Position numbers and translations under genes: made by a program. From positions 1-30,438 of the IMG/VR virus record IMGVR_UViG_3300021225_000528: DNA of 30,438 bases, one strand, 5' to 3'. Below the pieces are notes generated by a model. That model was given only the letters and a program-made list of their open reading frames with translations. It did not search any database and had not been told where the DNA came from. The DNA comes from a virus. Within the stretch, counting starts at the first letter, position 1; each line of letters begins with the position of its first letter. This document shows positions 12,509 through 20,434 of this stretch, piece after piece.

Positions 12509-14499
12509 TGGGTGTAGTATCAATCCCGAGCTGGGTGGAACAGCTCAAGGCGGGTGACAAGCTGACCGGCACCATTGACGCTTATAGCCGATTCCCTCCG
12601 CTGTACCGTGCCGTCAACATCCGCGCCGATGCCGTGTCTGGTGTCCCCTATAAAATTGAGCGGGATGGCGAGGTAAGCGAGTGGTATTTTCGCACGTCAC
12701 TGCAAAGTCTTTTGCGTGACACCGAACGTAGTCTACTGTTAACCGGTGCCGCCTTTTGGCTCAAGTTGATGAACGGCAAAATCCTTGTGGGCTTCCAAGT
12801 ACTTAACCCGCTGACCATCTCAGTAGACATTGACATGGCAAATTTCAATGGGCTCGACATCAAGCAGGCGATGACGTTCACGCAGAATGTCAACGGCAAA
12901 ACGTGGAAGTTCGATACCAGTCAAATTATTTATTTTCGCGAGCCGTCATTCGTGGACGAGGTGCGTCACGGTCTTGCCCCTGCTGAGGTGGCCATGCAAG
13001 CGTCGCAACTTGGCTACTACCTCGACCGCTTCACCGCCGCATTCTTTGAGCACGGTGCTCAACCCGTAACCATCATGAGCATGCCCACCGATGTGAGCAA
13101 GGAGGAACTAAGCCGGTTTAGTCAGGACTGGCTATCACGATTTAATGGCGTGGTCAACACTTTTCGCACGGCGTTCATTCGTGGTGGCGACATCAAGACC
13201 ACCGTTATCACCCCACCTATCAAAGATTTGACACTGACGGAGCTGTATGATCGTGCCGTTGCCCAGACGGCGATGGCGTTGGGCGTCCCACTAACCATGT
13301 TGGAATCCAAGGCCGCCAGCTATGCCACGGCAGACACCGACCGCACGAGCTTCTACAGTGAGACAATCATCCCGCGCTTGTCCCTGTACGAGCAGGTCAT
13401 TAATCAACAGCTCCTTGATGACATTGGATACAAACTCATCTTCCAGCCCGAGGCGTTGAGCATGTTCCAAGTGGACGAGTCACAGCGTGCGCAGTCGCTC
13501 GTCCTGCTGACACAAGCGGGCATCCCTCTTCGTGACGGCATGATTATTCTTGGTATGGACTATGAACTCACCTCGTCGCAGACTTTGCCCCCATCAGTGG
13601 AGACCACGCCCACGCCTGAGCCCGTGACTGATGTGCCAGTCATCGACAATCAACCGCAGAATGTGCGAGCATACACGCTGTGGCGACGCAAGGCGGAAAA
13701 GAAGTTCGTGAGTGGCAAATCGTTGAGCTTCCCGTTTAGCAGTCCCGACATTGCCGACGAAGACGCCGCATGGATTGCGCATCACCTTCCCGACTGTACC
13801 TCACTGCACGACATCAAAAGCCTGTTCGATGAAGTGAAAATTGTAGGCGTCAACGACAATGAGCGACCGCTTTACAATGCGATCATTGCCGTCCTACGCA
13901 AGAAGGGCAGAGAGTTAGCGTTGATTCTCTCAACCAATTTGGGCTATGAGATTCAAGATGATTTCTTTGATGAGCTTGGGCTGGCAATGACGCCCATCAT
14001 CAGTGAGAAGATGCAAGCCGACCTCATCGGACTTCAGGAGCGGTATACGATTGACATCGATGATGCGCTCGAGCAGACGCTCATCAATAAGCAAATCGAC
14101 GCCTACATGCCCAAGATGATTAAAGGCTTAACCGACACCACCCGCAAGCTGGTGAAGCAAGTGATTGACAGTGCCCGGGCCAATGGCAGTATCACCAATG
14201 ACGAGCTGATTCGGCAGTTGTCCCCCGCCTTTGGGCAACGTCGTGCAGAGATGATCGCTGTCACCGAGTATACGCGCAGTGCCAGCAACGCCACCACGGT
14301 GTACAACGACTACCTCAAAGACTTCGGCCTTGACACCGAGCGGGTATGGAACACCGAGAACGACGAAATCGTCAAGAAGTGTCCCGTGTGCTATCCACTT
14401 AATGGCAAACCCGAATCGGTGTGGATTGAGAAACATCCCGACGGTGCCCCGGCGCACCCTCGCTGTCGCTGTGACATCAGCATCAGGATTATCAAATAA
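12508..14499 (+). CDS. portal protein fused to a MuF/SPP1 gp7-like head morphogenesis domain
   Basis: A 663-residue fusion. ATG 12508 overlaps the terL stop and has GGGAG at a good distance. Residues about 1-390 form an HK97-type portal (FPPLYRAVNIRADAVSGVPY at the start; later AVAQTAMALGVPLTMLE), the ring through which DNA enters the capsid. After a proline/threonine-rich linker (about 375-395), the C-terminal part ends with the MuF signature (AEMIAVTEYTRSASNATTVY; then KKCPVCYPLNG and HPRCRCDISI with conserved cysteines and histidine). In most phages these are two genes; fusions are known. MuF proteins are minor capsid components near the portal, packaged with DNA in some phages. Confidence 0.88.
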   Translation: MGVVSIPSWVEQLKAGDKLTGTIDAYSRFPPLYRAVNIRADAVSGVPYKIERDGEVSEWYFRTSLQSLLRDTERSLLLTGAAFWLKLMNGKILVGFQVLNPLTISVDIDMANFNGLDIKQAMTFTQNVNGKTWKFDTSQIIYFREPSFVDEVRHGLAPAEVAMQASQLGYYLDRFTAAFFEHGAQPVTIMSMPTDVSKEELSRFSQDWLSRFNGVVNTFRTAFIRGGDIKTTVITPPIKDLTLTELYDRAVAQTAMALGVPLTMLESKAASYATADTDRTSFYSETIIPRLSLYEQVINQQLLDDIGYKLIFQPEALSMFQVDESQRAQSLVLLTQAGIPLRDGMIILGMDYELTSSQTLPPSVETTPTPEPVTDVPVIDNQPQNVRAYTLWRRKAEKKFVSGKSLSFPFSSPDIADEDAAWIAHHLPDCTSLHDIKSLFDEVKIVGVNDNERPLYNAIIAVLRKKGRELALILSTNLGYEIQDDFFDELGLAMTPIISEKMQADLIGLQERYTIDIDDALEQTLINKQIDAYMPKMIKGLTDTTRKLVKQVIDSARANGSITNDELIRQLSPAFGQRRAEMIAVTEYTRSASNATTVYNDYLKDFGLDTERVWNTENDEIVKKCPVCYPLNGKPESVWIEKHPDGAPAHPRCRCDISIRIIK

Positions 14500-14960
14500 T
14501 GGAAGTACGCATCACGATTCCCTCAGGCCTTGAAAAACGTCTGAAGGAACTGGGCAAAAACGTGGTTGAGCCGACCATGGTTGGCATTGCTACATCGGTG
14601 CAACACGAGTTGACGTCCAACAAGCCTCCACCGCCCAAGCGTGGCCAGATGCAGTGGAAGTCCGACCGTCAACGCCGATTCGTGATGGCAGGCATCCGTG
14701 ACGGCACGATCGATTCGCCATACCGACGAGGTATCAGCCCGGGCTCGCAACGGATGAATCGGTCGTACAAAATCATTCGAGCACCACAGACAATTACACT
14801 TACCAATACCGCTTCGTACATGCAGTACGTAATTGGCAATAAGCAGGCAAGGATCCACCAGAACCGGTGGCTGACGGGCGACATTGCCACCAAGCGAGTG
14901 ATACAAAGTGGCATCATCGCCCGCATTGTGGTAAAAGCGATTCGTAAACACTTTAAGTGA
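14499..14960 (+). CDS. HK97 gp10-like / virion morphogenesis protein
   Basis: A 153-residue basic protein whose start overlaps the portal stop by one base. Conserved blocks of phage neck or minor-capsid proteins can be seen: KSDRQRRFVMAGIRDGTIDS, PYRRG, and the end YMQYVIGNKQARIHQNRW, which resembles the A.YV.G..Q...H..RW motif of the gp10-like family. Such proteins complete the head-tail joint. Its place ahead of the capsid gene instead of after it is less usual. It might therefore be a minor capsid protein of the same fold. Confidence 0.6.
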   Translation: MEVRITIPSGLEKRLKELGKNVVEPTMVGIATSVQHELTSNKPPPPKRGQMQWKSDRQRRFVMAGIRDGTIDSPYRRGISPGSQRMNRSYKIIRAPQTITLTNTASYMQYVIGNKQARIHQNRWLTGDIATKRVIQSGIIARIVVKAIRKHFK

Positions 14961-14966
14961 GGGCAC

Positions 14967-16163
14967 ATGGCAGACACCTATACACCACCGGTGACAGTGG
15001 CAGAAAACGCCCAACGGGCCCTCGATGTGCGGGCAACCAAACCTCCATCACAGCAGGGCATGACACCGATTGGTCTTGCTCGTGCCAATCAACTCGCCAA
15101 TCGTGAACCCGTGTCACTCACCACGATTCAGCGCATGGTTGCGTACTTTGACCGGCATGAGGTGGACAAGCAGGGCTCCACGTGGGATGAGCAGGGCAAG
15201 GGTTGGCAGGCATGGATGGGCTGGGGTGGTGACGAGGGGCGCGCGTGGGCGAATCGCATCTTGCAACAAGTAGAGAAAGCGGAGACGAAATCAATGGACA
15301 ATTTCAATTCACGCCAGCGCATGATTGCGGCTGCACTGATGGAGGTTGCGCACGAGGTCGGCAAATTCGATTGGAGCGTTGGCGCCAATGGTGCCCATTA
15401 TGTTCCCGCATCGGAAAACCCATTCCTACCGCAAAATATCCGATGTGAAGAGTGCATCTTTTTCGCCAATGGCAATGAGTGCGCCATTGTCGGTGGCGAA
15501 ATTGAGGCTGATGCGGTCTGCAAGTTTTGGACGATTCCCGAAAATGAGATTATCCAAGTGATGCCGGTGAGTGACACCACGGACCAGACATCGGGTGATA
15601 CTCCGATTTTCATGGGAGCTAGTGCGATGGAGGCAATGGGGCTGATTGATGATATGAAATCAGCGGATAGCATTAACCTTTACATGCAGGGTGTTGACGA
15701 GCCGTATACAATCAACACCCCTGACGATATCGCCGGTGCCTACGACAAGCGCATCGTTGATCAGGACGGACCCGAAGGTTTCGACGATTTCAAGGCGGAA
15801 CTCATCGCGATTGCCAAGCGCAAAGGTTCCGACTATGTCGCCAAATTACCCAATGATTGGCGAGACGAGATGAAAGTCAATCTCTCAACCGCTGAGCGGG
15901 ACGCACTCCCAGATGAAGATTTTGCCATTCCTTCGAGTCGCAACTTTCCCATCGATTCACCTACTGCCATTAGTGATGCGGTATCAGGGTGGGGTCGCTA
16001 CCGTGGTGACGTTAGCTTCGAGACCTTCAAGCAAAACCTCATCCGCATTGCCCTGCGCAAGGGGCAGGACTACGTGGATGCATTGCCGCAGGCATGGCAG
16101 GACGAAATGCAGAAGCACATTGTGATGACCGCAAAGCGGTATTTAGCTTTCCTTGACAGCTAA
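14967..16163 (+). CDS. capsid-assembly associated protein with Cys cluster and duplicated C-terminal module
   Basis: A 398-residue protein between the morphogenesis and capsid genes. The N-terminal part has a block common in phage head-assembly proteins (ARANQLANREPVSLTTIQRM, RHEVDKQG, WMGWGGDEGRAWANRIL). A middle region carries four cysteines (C160, C163, C172, C185; C-x2-C-x8-C-x12-C), able to bind zinc or an iron-sulfur centre. The C-terminal part holds two related modules (about residues 265-303 and 344-382), both reading roughly FK..LI.IA.RKG.DYV..LP..W.DEM. Role unclear; location suggests scaffolding or head maturation. It starts at ATG 14967 with GAGGGC. Confidence 0.65.
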   Translation: MADTYTPPVTVAENAQRALDVRATKPPSQQGMTPIGLARANQLANREPVSLTTIQRMVAYFDRHEVDKQGSTWDEQGKGWQAWMGWGGDEGRAWANRILQQVEKAETKSMDNFNSRQRMIAAALMEVAHEVGKFDWSVGANGAHYVPASENPFLPQNIRCEECIFFANGNECAIVGGEIEADAVCKFWTIPENEIIQVMPVSDTTDQTSGDTPIFMGASAMEAMGLIDDMKSADSINLYMQGVDEPYTINTPDDIAGAYDKRIVDQDGPEGFDDFKAELIAIAKRKGSDYVAKLPNDWRDEMKVNLSTAERDALPDEDFAIPSSRNFPIDSPTAISDAVSGWGRYRGDVSFETFKQNLIRIALRKGQDYVDALPQAWQDEMQKHIVMTAKRYLAFLDS

Positions 16164-16188
16164 CATATAATAAAGAGAGGGGGATACT

Positions 16189-17763
16189 ATGCCATATAGT
16201 GCACAATCCATGGGTGGCAGTGTGAAAATGGTAGGCGACTACACCATCAAAGGCACCGCCATTGTGTTTGGTGGTCGCGACCTTGTGGGCGACTGCTTCA
16301 CCCCTGCCACCGACCTTGGGGAAACCCGTCCGTTCGTTGGTATGCCCGTGTACTACGACCATGCCTTGGGCAACGAGCCCAACCAGATCGGTACGGTCAA
16401 GCAGTGGGAAACCACCGAAGGCGGCATCGATGTAGAGATTGAGCTGAGTAAGCGATACCGCTATGTCGAGCAGGTGATGGAACTGGTCAAGAAAGGCGCT
16501 ATTGGCCTCTCCACGGGAGCGGTAGGAAATACCGTTGTACGTGAGAAGGGGCAACTGAAGCGGTGGATCGTGGGCGAATTGTCACTCACCACCACCCCTG
16601 CAGAACCTCGTACCGTAGCGAGCACAAAGACCGCTGATGCAGATGCTCAGCATGGTAGTGCCGTGGGTAACATAGATTTGAATCATCAACAACTAGGAGA
16701 TACTCCCATGCCTGTAGATAAGAACGAGTTAAAAGACGCCTTGCGTGAAATCGCCGGCGAGCCCGTACCTGGTGGTGGCGTCGTAATGCCCGAAACCAAG
16801 GCCCCATTCGTCAACACCATCAAGTCCAATTCCCAAGACGAGCTCAAGATGGCACAACTCCACTGGTTGCGCACCGGCAAAATGAACGACGCCACCAAGG
16901 CCACCATTGCCGAAGATTCGGGCACTTGGGGTGTCAGCGTCGCCCACGACCTCCAGCGTACCATTGTCGGGAAGCGTGACGAACAATCGGTACTCAGTCA
17001 ATTGCCTATCAACCGCATCACTACCTCCAAAGAGTACTACGACATCAACGCCGAAAATGCCAAGGCATCGATGGCGTTCGTTGCAGAAAAAGGCGCCGCT
17101 AACCAGTCCGAACCTACCGCATCTCAAGTGTCGATTCGTCTCTACAAGGCGTCGCTCATGATTAAACTCACGAACGAAATCTTGGAAGACACCTCGAACA
17201 ACTTGGAGGAGTACTTGACTGACGTCATCGCTCGCGCCTATGCCGTCAACGTCAACACCTATTTCTTAGGCGGTTCAGGCTCAAGCCAACCCCAAGGCGT
17301 GATTCCTCGTATCACCAACTCAATTCCCTTGACCTCAACCACGGGTGTCAGCGTCGCCAATGTCAATGACATTTTCTACGGCTTGCCCATGCCATACCAC
17401 GGTGCCCAAACCGGCTGGGCGATGCAACTCGCCACCCTGGGAGCCATTCAGTCGCTGGTAGTCGCTGGAGCCTTCGCCTTTGCCGAAACTCCCCAAGGGA
17501 ATCTCAATGGCGGGCCCACATTGAAGTACCGTCCCGTCGCCCCCACCGCTGGCGTCAGTGCCCTTGGTGCGGGCAACAAGTCCATCATCTTTGGTAACTG
17601 GAGCTACAGCCACTTCGTGGAACACACCGGTGGTATTAAAATCAGCCGCAATCCGTACTTGTACGAGGCCACTGGTGAAACCGCAATCTTTGTGACCGCA
17701 CGATGGGGTAGCGACGTGAGCCAAGCCGAAGCCTTCATCCGTGGTACCAATCCCGCCTCGTAG
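16189..17763 (+). CDS. HK97 prohead protease fused to major capsid protein
   Basis: A 524-residue polyprotein. Residues 1-150 are an HK97-type prohead protease (S78 family-like): TIKGTAIVFGGRD at the N-terminus, catalytic histidine H58 in YYDHALG, serine S108 in AIGLSTGAV, and ELSLTTTPAEPRTVA at the end. After a linker, residues 174-524 are an HK97-fold capsid protein (RLYKASLMIKLTNEILEDTS; GIKISRNPYLY; FVTARWGSDV). In most phages protease and capsid are separate genes. The start ATG 16189 has AGAGAGGGGG upstream. An in-frame start inside it (16708) probably makes free capsid protein, so the fusion may be the minor product. Confidence 0.92.
   Translation: MPYSAQSMGGSVKMVGDYTIKGTAIVFGGRDLVGDCFTPATDLGETRPFVGMPVYYDHALGNEPNQIGTVKQWETTEGGIDVEIELSKRYRYVEQVMELVKKGAIGLSTGAVGNTVVREKGQLKRWIVGELSLTTTPAEPRTVASTKTADADAQHGSAVGNIDLNHQQLGDTPMPVDKNELKDALREIAGEPVPGGGVVMPETKAPFVNTIKSNSQDELKMAQLHWLRTGKMNDATKATIAEDSGTWGVSVAHDLQRTIVGKRDEQSVLSQLPINRITTSKEYYDINAENAKASMAFVAEKGAANQSEPTASQVSIRLYKASLMIKLTNEILEDTSNNLEEYLTDVIARAYAVNVNTYFLGGSGSSQPQGVIPRITNSIPLTSTTGVSVANVNDIFYGLPMPYHGAQTGWAMQLATLGAIQSLVVAGAFAFAETPQGNLNGGPTLKYRPVAPTAGVSALGAGNKSIIFGNWSYSHFVEHTGGIKISRNPYLYEATGETAIFVTARWGSDVSQAEAFIRGTNPAS
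16708..17763 (+). CDS. major capsid protein from internal in-frame start
   Basis: Within the fusion gene, ATG 16708 is in frame (codon 174) and preceded by TAGGAGA eight bases away, as good as any start in the window. It lies exactly at the junction between protease and capsid domains and would give a 351-residue HK97-fold capsid protein beginning MPVDKNELKDAL. This would supply capsid subunits in hundreds of copies and the protease only as a minor fusion. No long N-terminal delta domain is visible, so the protease part may serve as scaffold. Internal starting is inferred from sequence. Confidence 0.65.
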   Translation: MPVDKNELKDALREIAGEPVPGGGVVMPETKAPFVNTIKSNSQDELKMAQLHWLRTGKMNDATKATIAEDSGTWGVSVAHDLQRTIVGKRDEQSVLSQLPINRITTSKEYYDINAENAKASMAFVAEKGAANQSEPTASQVSIRLYKASLMIKLTNEILEDTSNNLEEYLTDVIARAYAVNVNTYFLGGSGSSQPQGVIPRITNSIPLTSTTGVSVANVNDIFYGLPMPYHGAQTGWAMQLATLGAIQSLVVAGAFAFAETPQGNLNGGPTLKYRPVAPTAGVSALGAGNKSIIFGNWSYSHFVEHTGGIKISRNPYLYEATGETAIFVTARWGSDVSQAEAFIRGTNPAS

Positions 17764-17771
17764 GAGTGACC

Positions 17772-17960
17772 ATGCAGATTCGACTAATTGACGTGAGCAT
17801 CGCCTACTACGTCGATTCGTCGCTTCGCACCGCAAGCGAAGGGGAGGTCGTGAGTGACCTCCCTGACGCCGATGCACAGCGATTGATTGACACCGGTCAT
17901 GCGGAGCGCATCGATACCCCACCGCCTGACGTGGCACCCAAGCGTAAGCGAGGTGCGTAA
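17772..17960 (+). CDS. small hypothetical virion-region protein
   Basis: A 62-residue protein starting at ATG 17772 with GGAG upstream. It has a beta-like first part (MQIRLIDVSIAYYVDSSLRT), an acidic middle (DLPDADAQRLIDTGHAERI) and a basic proline-rich end (PPPDVAPKRKRGA). Small proteins in this place, between capsid and connector, are common; some are decoration or connector accessory proteins. Its stop overlaps the next start. No specific family recognised. Confidence 0.6.
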   Translation: MQIRLIDVSIAYYVDSSLRTASEGEVVSDLPDADAQRLIDTGHAERIDTPPPDVAPKRKRGA

Positions 17961-18556
17961 TGGCATATGTCACTGCTGCAGAGATGCGCGCATTTCTCGA
18001 CATCACGTCCACTGATGACGATGCAATTTTCACCGCACTCATCGCCGCCGCATCCCGTACCGTCAATGCCATCACTCATCGGGTCTTTGAAGCCAGTACC
18101 ACCACCACGCGCAAGTTCACCCCACTCACCAGGCGGAATGGCGGCAATCTCACCAACGACGGCAGAACCCTGATGTTTGATGATGACTTGTGCGGTCTCA
18201 CAAGCATTGTCAATGGTGACGGAGGTACGATTGCGAGTAGCGAGTATTTTCTGATTGCCCCCAATAGCACCGTGTGGTACGGAGTCACCCTCAAATCGAT
18301 GTCATCGGTGGTGTGGACATACACAGGCTCGCCCGAACTATCCGTGGAGATTACGGGCAAGTGGGCATACAGTGAGACGTGCCCTGCCGACATCGCACAG
18401 GCAGTGAAGATGATCGTCAAGCACTTCTATACCGCTCGAGCGGTTGGGAACGACAGCGACCGGGATGTCCTTAGTGCTGACGGGGTGGTGATTGCCGCAT
18501 CACGAATCCCGAGTGCGGTACACAAGATTCTCGGTGCCTATGTGAGGTACTCGTGA
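17960..18556 (+). CDS. head-tail connector (gp6-like adaptor)
   Basis: A 198-residue protein with the usual connector layout: an N-terminal helical part (TAAEMRAFLDITSTDDDAIF, then ALIAAASRTVNAITHRVF), a beta-rich middle and a C-terminal helix (ADIAQAVKMIVKHFYTA). The first part matches gp6/gp15-type adaptor proteins, which form a 12-fold ring below the portal. Its start overlaps the previous stop and its stop overlaps the next GTG start. Confidence 0.75.
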   Translation: MAYVTAAEMRAFLDITSTDDDAIFTALIAAASRTVNAITHRVFEASTTTTRKFTPLTRRNGGNLTNDGRTLMFDDDLCGLTSIVNGDGGTIASSEYFLIAPNSTVWYGVTLKSMSSVVWTYTGSPELSVEITGKWAYSETCPADIAQAVKMIVKHFYTARAVGNDSDRDVLSADGVVIAASRIPSAVHKILGAYVRYS

Positions 18557-19005
18557 GTAGTCACCTGCTTGACATTGTCGATGCGATCAAGGCACTTAGT
18601 GTGACCTATGACGGCAAAACCATCAGCGTGCGAGACGGCTCAACACTCGTGCAAACACCCAGTATTGCCGACCTGCCAATGCGGGTCATTAGCGCACAGG
18701 GCACCACCGGTGGGCAGGTCATTCGCAAAACCCTTGGCACGCAACCCGTCATCAACTTCCGTTGGCAAATCACCGACATGATGCTTGGACAGCAGGTGGG
18801 ACTCGGGCGAGGCATCAAGGACCAGAGCACTGCTCTGTACACCTATGCCCAAGCATATGCACAGCAAGTTCGCAGTCTGGTGACAAGCACGTGGCAAATT
18901 GAGGACGTCACTCTTTCAATTGGCAGTATCGAATATCCCGAATCGTCCGGCACACGCTACCACAGTGTCACGTGTGAGTTCATCGTCAAGGAAATCGTTC
19001 AGTAA
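18553..19005 (+). CDS. putative tail terminator / head-tail joining protein
   Basis: A 150-residue protein starting at GTG 18553, inside the end of the connector gene. It begins HLLDIVDAIKALSV, followed by beta strands around ADLPMRVISAQ and a C-terminal region with WQIEDVTLSIGSIEYPE. Size, order (helix, then beta core) and place between connector and tail-tube gene fit a tail terminator (gpU-like), which stops tail growth and joins head and tail. No diagnostic motif is present. Confidence 0.55.
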   Translation: MSSHLLDIVDAIKALSVTYDGKTISVRDGSTLVQTPSIADLPMRVISAQGTTGGQVIRKTLGTQPVINFRWQITDMMLGQQVGLGRGIKDQSTALYTYAQAYAQQVRSLVTSTWQIEDVTLSIGSIEYPESSGTRYHSVTCEFIVKEIVQ

Positions 19006-19017
19006 GGAGGAGGCTCC

Positions 19018-19461
19018 ATGGCACAGACAACCACTGCCACGACTACGAGTGTCGCGGTCGTGCAGGTTAAGATTGCATCCGGATCATACACCGCCATCAG
19101 CGGTTCCACCAACTCAGTAGACACCGTCACCATCGAAGTAGCAACGGGAAGCAAAGGCACACTCGAGGGCGGTGAGCAGATCATCCAAGCCGGTCGACAG
19201 GTTGAAACCACTGTCACCGTCAACTGCTTATACACCGAAACCACCGGCGAGGCACTCAAACTCACGCTTGCCAGTATCAAGGCAGGCGACGTGTGTCAAG
19301 TGAAGTGGTGGCCCGTCTCATCTGGTGGCAAGTCGTTCAACACGGCAGAAAATGGCCGCATCCTCAAGGTAAAACTACCAGCACCTGATGCGGAAAAGGG
19401 CGAGCCGCTGATGTTTTCATTCGACGTCCTTTGTGGTGGCATCGAAACCTCATTCACGTAG
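19018..19461 (+). CDS. tail tube protein, copy 1
   Basis: A 147-residue protein starting at ATG 19018, with a very strong AGGAGGAGG site, as expected of an abundant structural protein. It is beta-rich with serine and threonine (SGSYTAISGSTNSVDTVTIE) and shares VNCLYTET.GEA..L..A.IK with the next gene. Position between terminator and chaperone genes, expression signal and composition identify it as a major tail tube protein. The two copies could form a mixed tube or have different roles. Confidence 0.75.
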   Translation: MAQTTTATTTSVAVVQVKIASGSYTAISGSTNSVDTVTIEVATGSKGTLEGGEQIIQAGRQVETTVTVNCLYTETTGEALKLTLASIKAGDVCQVKWWPVSSGGKSFNTAENGRILKVKLPAPDAEKGEPLMFSFDVLCGGIETSFT

Positions 19462-19478
19462 ACTAGGAAGGTACTTCT

Positions 19479-19958
19479 ATGGCACAGACAACGGGGAGCA
19501 TCACCGGGGCACTTGGGAAGATTGAAATATCATTCGATGATGGCACGACGTTTACTGATATCTCGGGCTCGACCTCCAGTATTGATGCGATTGAGTATGC
19601 CCGCTCATCGGGGTCAAAGGCGACATTCCAAGGCACGTATCGTCTGGTGACTGTGGGCAAGCAGGTTCCCGCCATGATTGTCATCAACTGCTTGTACACT
19701 GAAACCGCAGGCGAAGCGACGCAACTTGCCATTGCCAATATCAAAACCAATACCCCGTGTGATTTGCGTTGGCAGTATGCCGACGTCACCACCACGCCCG
19801 GGGCAAAGTACTTGCAGTACGTCACCCTTGGCAAAAGTCGTATTATCAAGGCGGCATTGCCCAACATCGATGCAGAGTCTGGCGAGCCCGCTATGCTGGC
19901 ATTTACTGTCAGCGCACCCGGCATCGACTACTCCGAAATCACAGTACCCACCCCATAA
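19479..19958 (+). CDS. tail tube protein, copy 2
   Basis: A 159-residue paralogue of the preceding gene, starting at ATG 19479 with AGGAAGG. Both begin MAQTT, have ISGST.S(I/V)D, INCLYTETAGEATQLAIANI, a conserved tryptophan after a cysteine, and a similar ending (DAESGEPAMLAFTVSAPGID). It is immediately ahead of the chaperone pair, the usual site of the major tail gene. One copy may be the tube and the other a tube-initiating or decorating subunit. Confidence 0.75.
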   Translation: MAQTTGSITGALGKIEISFDDGTTFTDISGSTSSIDAIEYARSSGSKATFQGTYRLVTVGKQVPAMIVINCLYTETAGEATQLAIANIKTNTPCDLRWQYADVTTTPGAKYLQYVTLGKSRIIKAALPNIDAESGEPAMLAFTVSAPGIDYSEITVPTP

Positions 19959-19971
19959 TGCGTTACAATGA

Positions 19972-19996
19972 AGTGGGTAGGTTTCGCCTACCCACT
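19972..19996 (+). other. hairpin between tail tube and tail chaperone genes
   Basis: AGTGGGTAGG (19972-19981) and CCTACCCACT (19987-19996) make a perfect 10-bp stem with loop TTTCG. No U tract follows; the chaperone Shine-Dalgarno AAGGAGG begins eight bases later. It may lower expression of the chaperone and tape measure genes relative to the tube genes by pausing, partial termination or RNA processing. Confidence 0.55.
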
Positions 19997-20015
19997 GCCA
20001 AATAAGGAGGACGAT

Positions 20016-20246
20016 GTGGCGACAAAAAAGACCATTCAAATCGATGTGAACATTGATGAATTCACCGTCGAAGACCTCGAGGTCATCGACAAGGCGACCC
20101 GTGGCGAGGCATCGCTGACAGATGAGATTGCGATATTTGACCGTGTAGTGACGGGTGGCGTGCGTCATATGAAGGCGACCGACATTCGCAAAATTCGTAA
20201 TGCCATCCTTGACGCACTGGTGGAGGACGCCAACAACCCAAACTGA
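20016..20246 (+). CDS. tail assembly chaperone (zero-frame product)
   Basis: A 76-residue protein starting at GTG 20016, with AAGGAGG five bases upstream. It begins VATKKTIQIDVNIDEF and continues as a helical protein (VEDLEVIDKATRGEAS; MKATDIRKIRNAILDALVED). It is the short form (gpG-like) of the chaperone pair that binds the tape measure protein during tail assembly. The end carries a slippery sequence just ahead of its TGA stop, allowing a longer form. Position between tube and tape measure genes is diagnostic. Confidence 0.85.
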   Translation: MATKKTIQIDVNIDEFTVEDLEVIDKATRGEASLTDEIAIFDRVVTGGVRHMKATDIRKIRNAILDALVEDANNPN

Positions 20247-20425
20247 TTAAGCGGTTGTATGCGTTTCTCTACACGAACGCACCACAACCGCCTGAATATC
20301 GAACGTATTGGTGGTGTATGAAACTGCAATGCCGACCCGATCAACTCCCCCCAGCGCGCACAATTCTGTTGTGGGAGAAGATTATGAGTGTAGAGGCGAA
20401 AGTGCGAGCCAAAAAGCAAAGCTAG
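20016..20425 (+). CDS. tail assembly chaperone, -1 frameshift fusion (gpGT-like)
   Basis: If ribosomes slip -1 at CCCAAAC (20237-20243), translation avoids the TGA at 20244 and reads 60 more codons to TAG 20423-20425, giving a fusion of about 136 residues. The added part begins LIKRLYAFLYTNAPQPPEYR and includes YWWCMKLQC and ILLWEKIMSVEAKVRAKK. It has no plausible start codon and Shine-Dalgarno of its own near its beginning, and it fills the gap up to the tape measure gene exactly. The arrangement matches the conserved programmed frameshift of phage lambda G-T and many siphophages (established knowledge). Confidence 0.8.
20237..20243 (+). promoter_or_regulatory. -1 ribosomal frameshift slippery site (C CCA AAC)
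   Basis: The heptamer CCCAAAC is in the correct phase (zero-frame codons CCA AAC, shifted codons CCC AAA) and stands one codon before the TGA stop. It fits the X XXY YYZ rule for -1 slippage, with the downstream stop likely enhancing pausing. Confidence 0.8.
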
Positions 20426-20434
20426 GGGGTGTCC

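Noticed and set aside
16153-16171. Perfect TTGACA and TATAAT hexamers ahead of the capsid gene
   Set aside because: They are only 7 bases apart, so they cannot act as one promoter, and TTGACA is part of the coding end of the preceding gene. TATAAT alone lacks a good -35 partner at 17 bases.
17335-18075. 246-codon leftward open frame under the capsid and connector genes
   Set aside because: It lies antisense to strongly supported structural genes, has shadow-type composition (Arg, Ser, Cys rich) and lacks a ribosome site.
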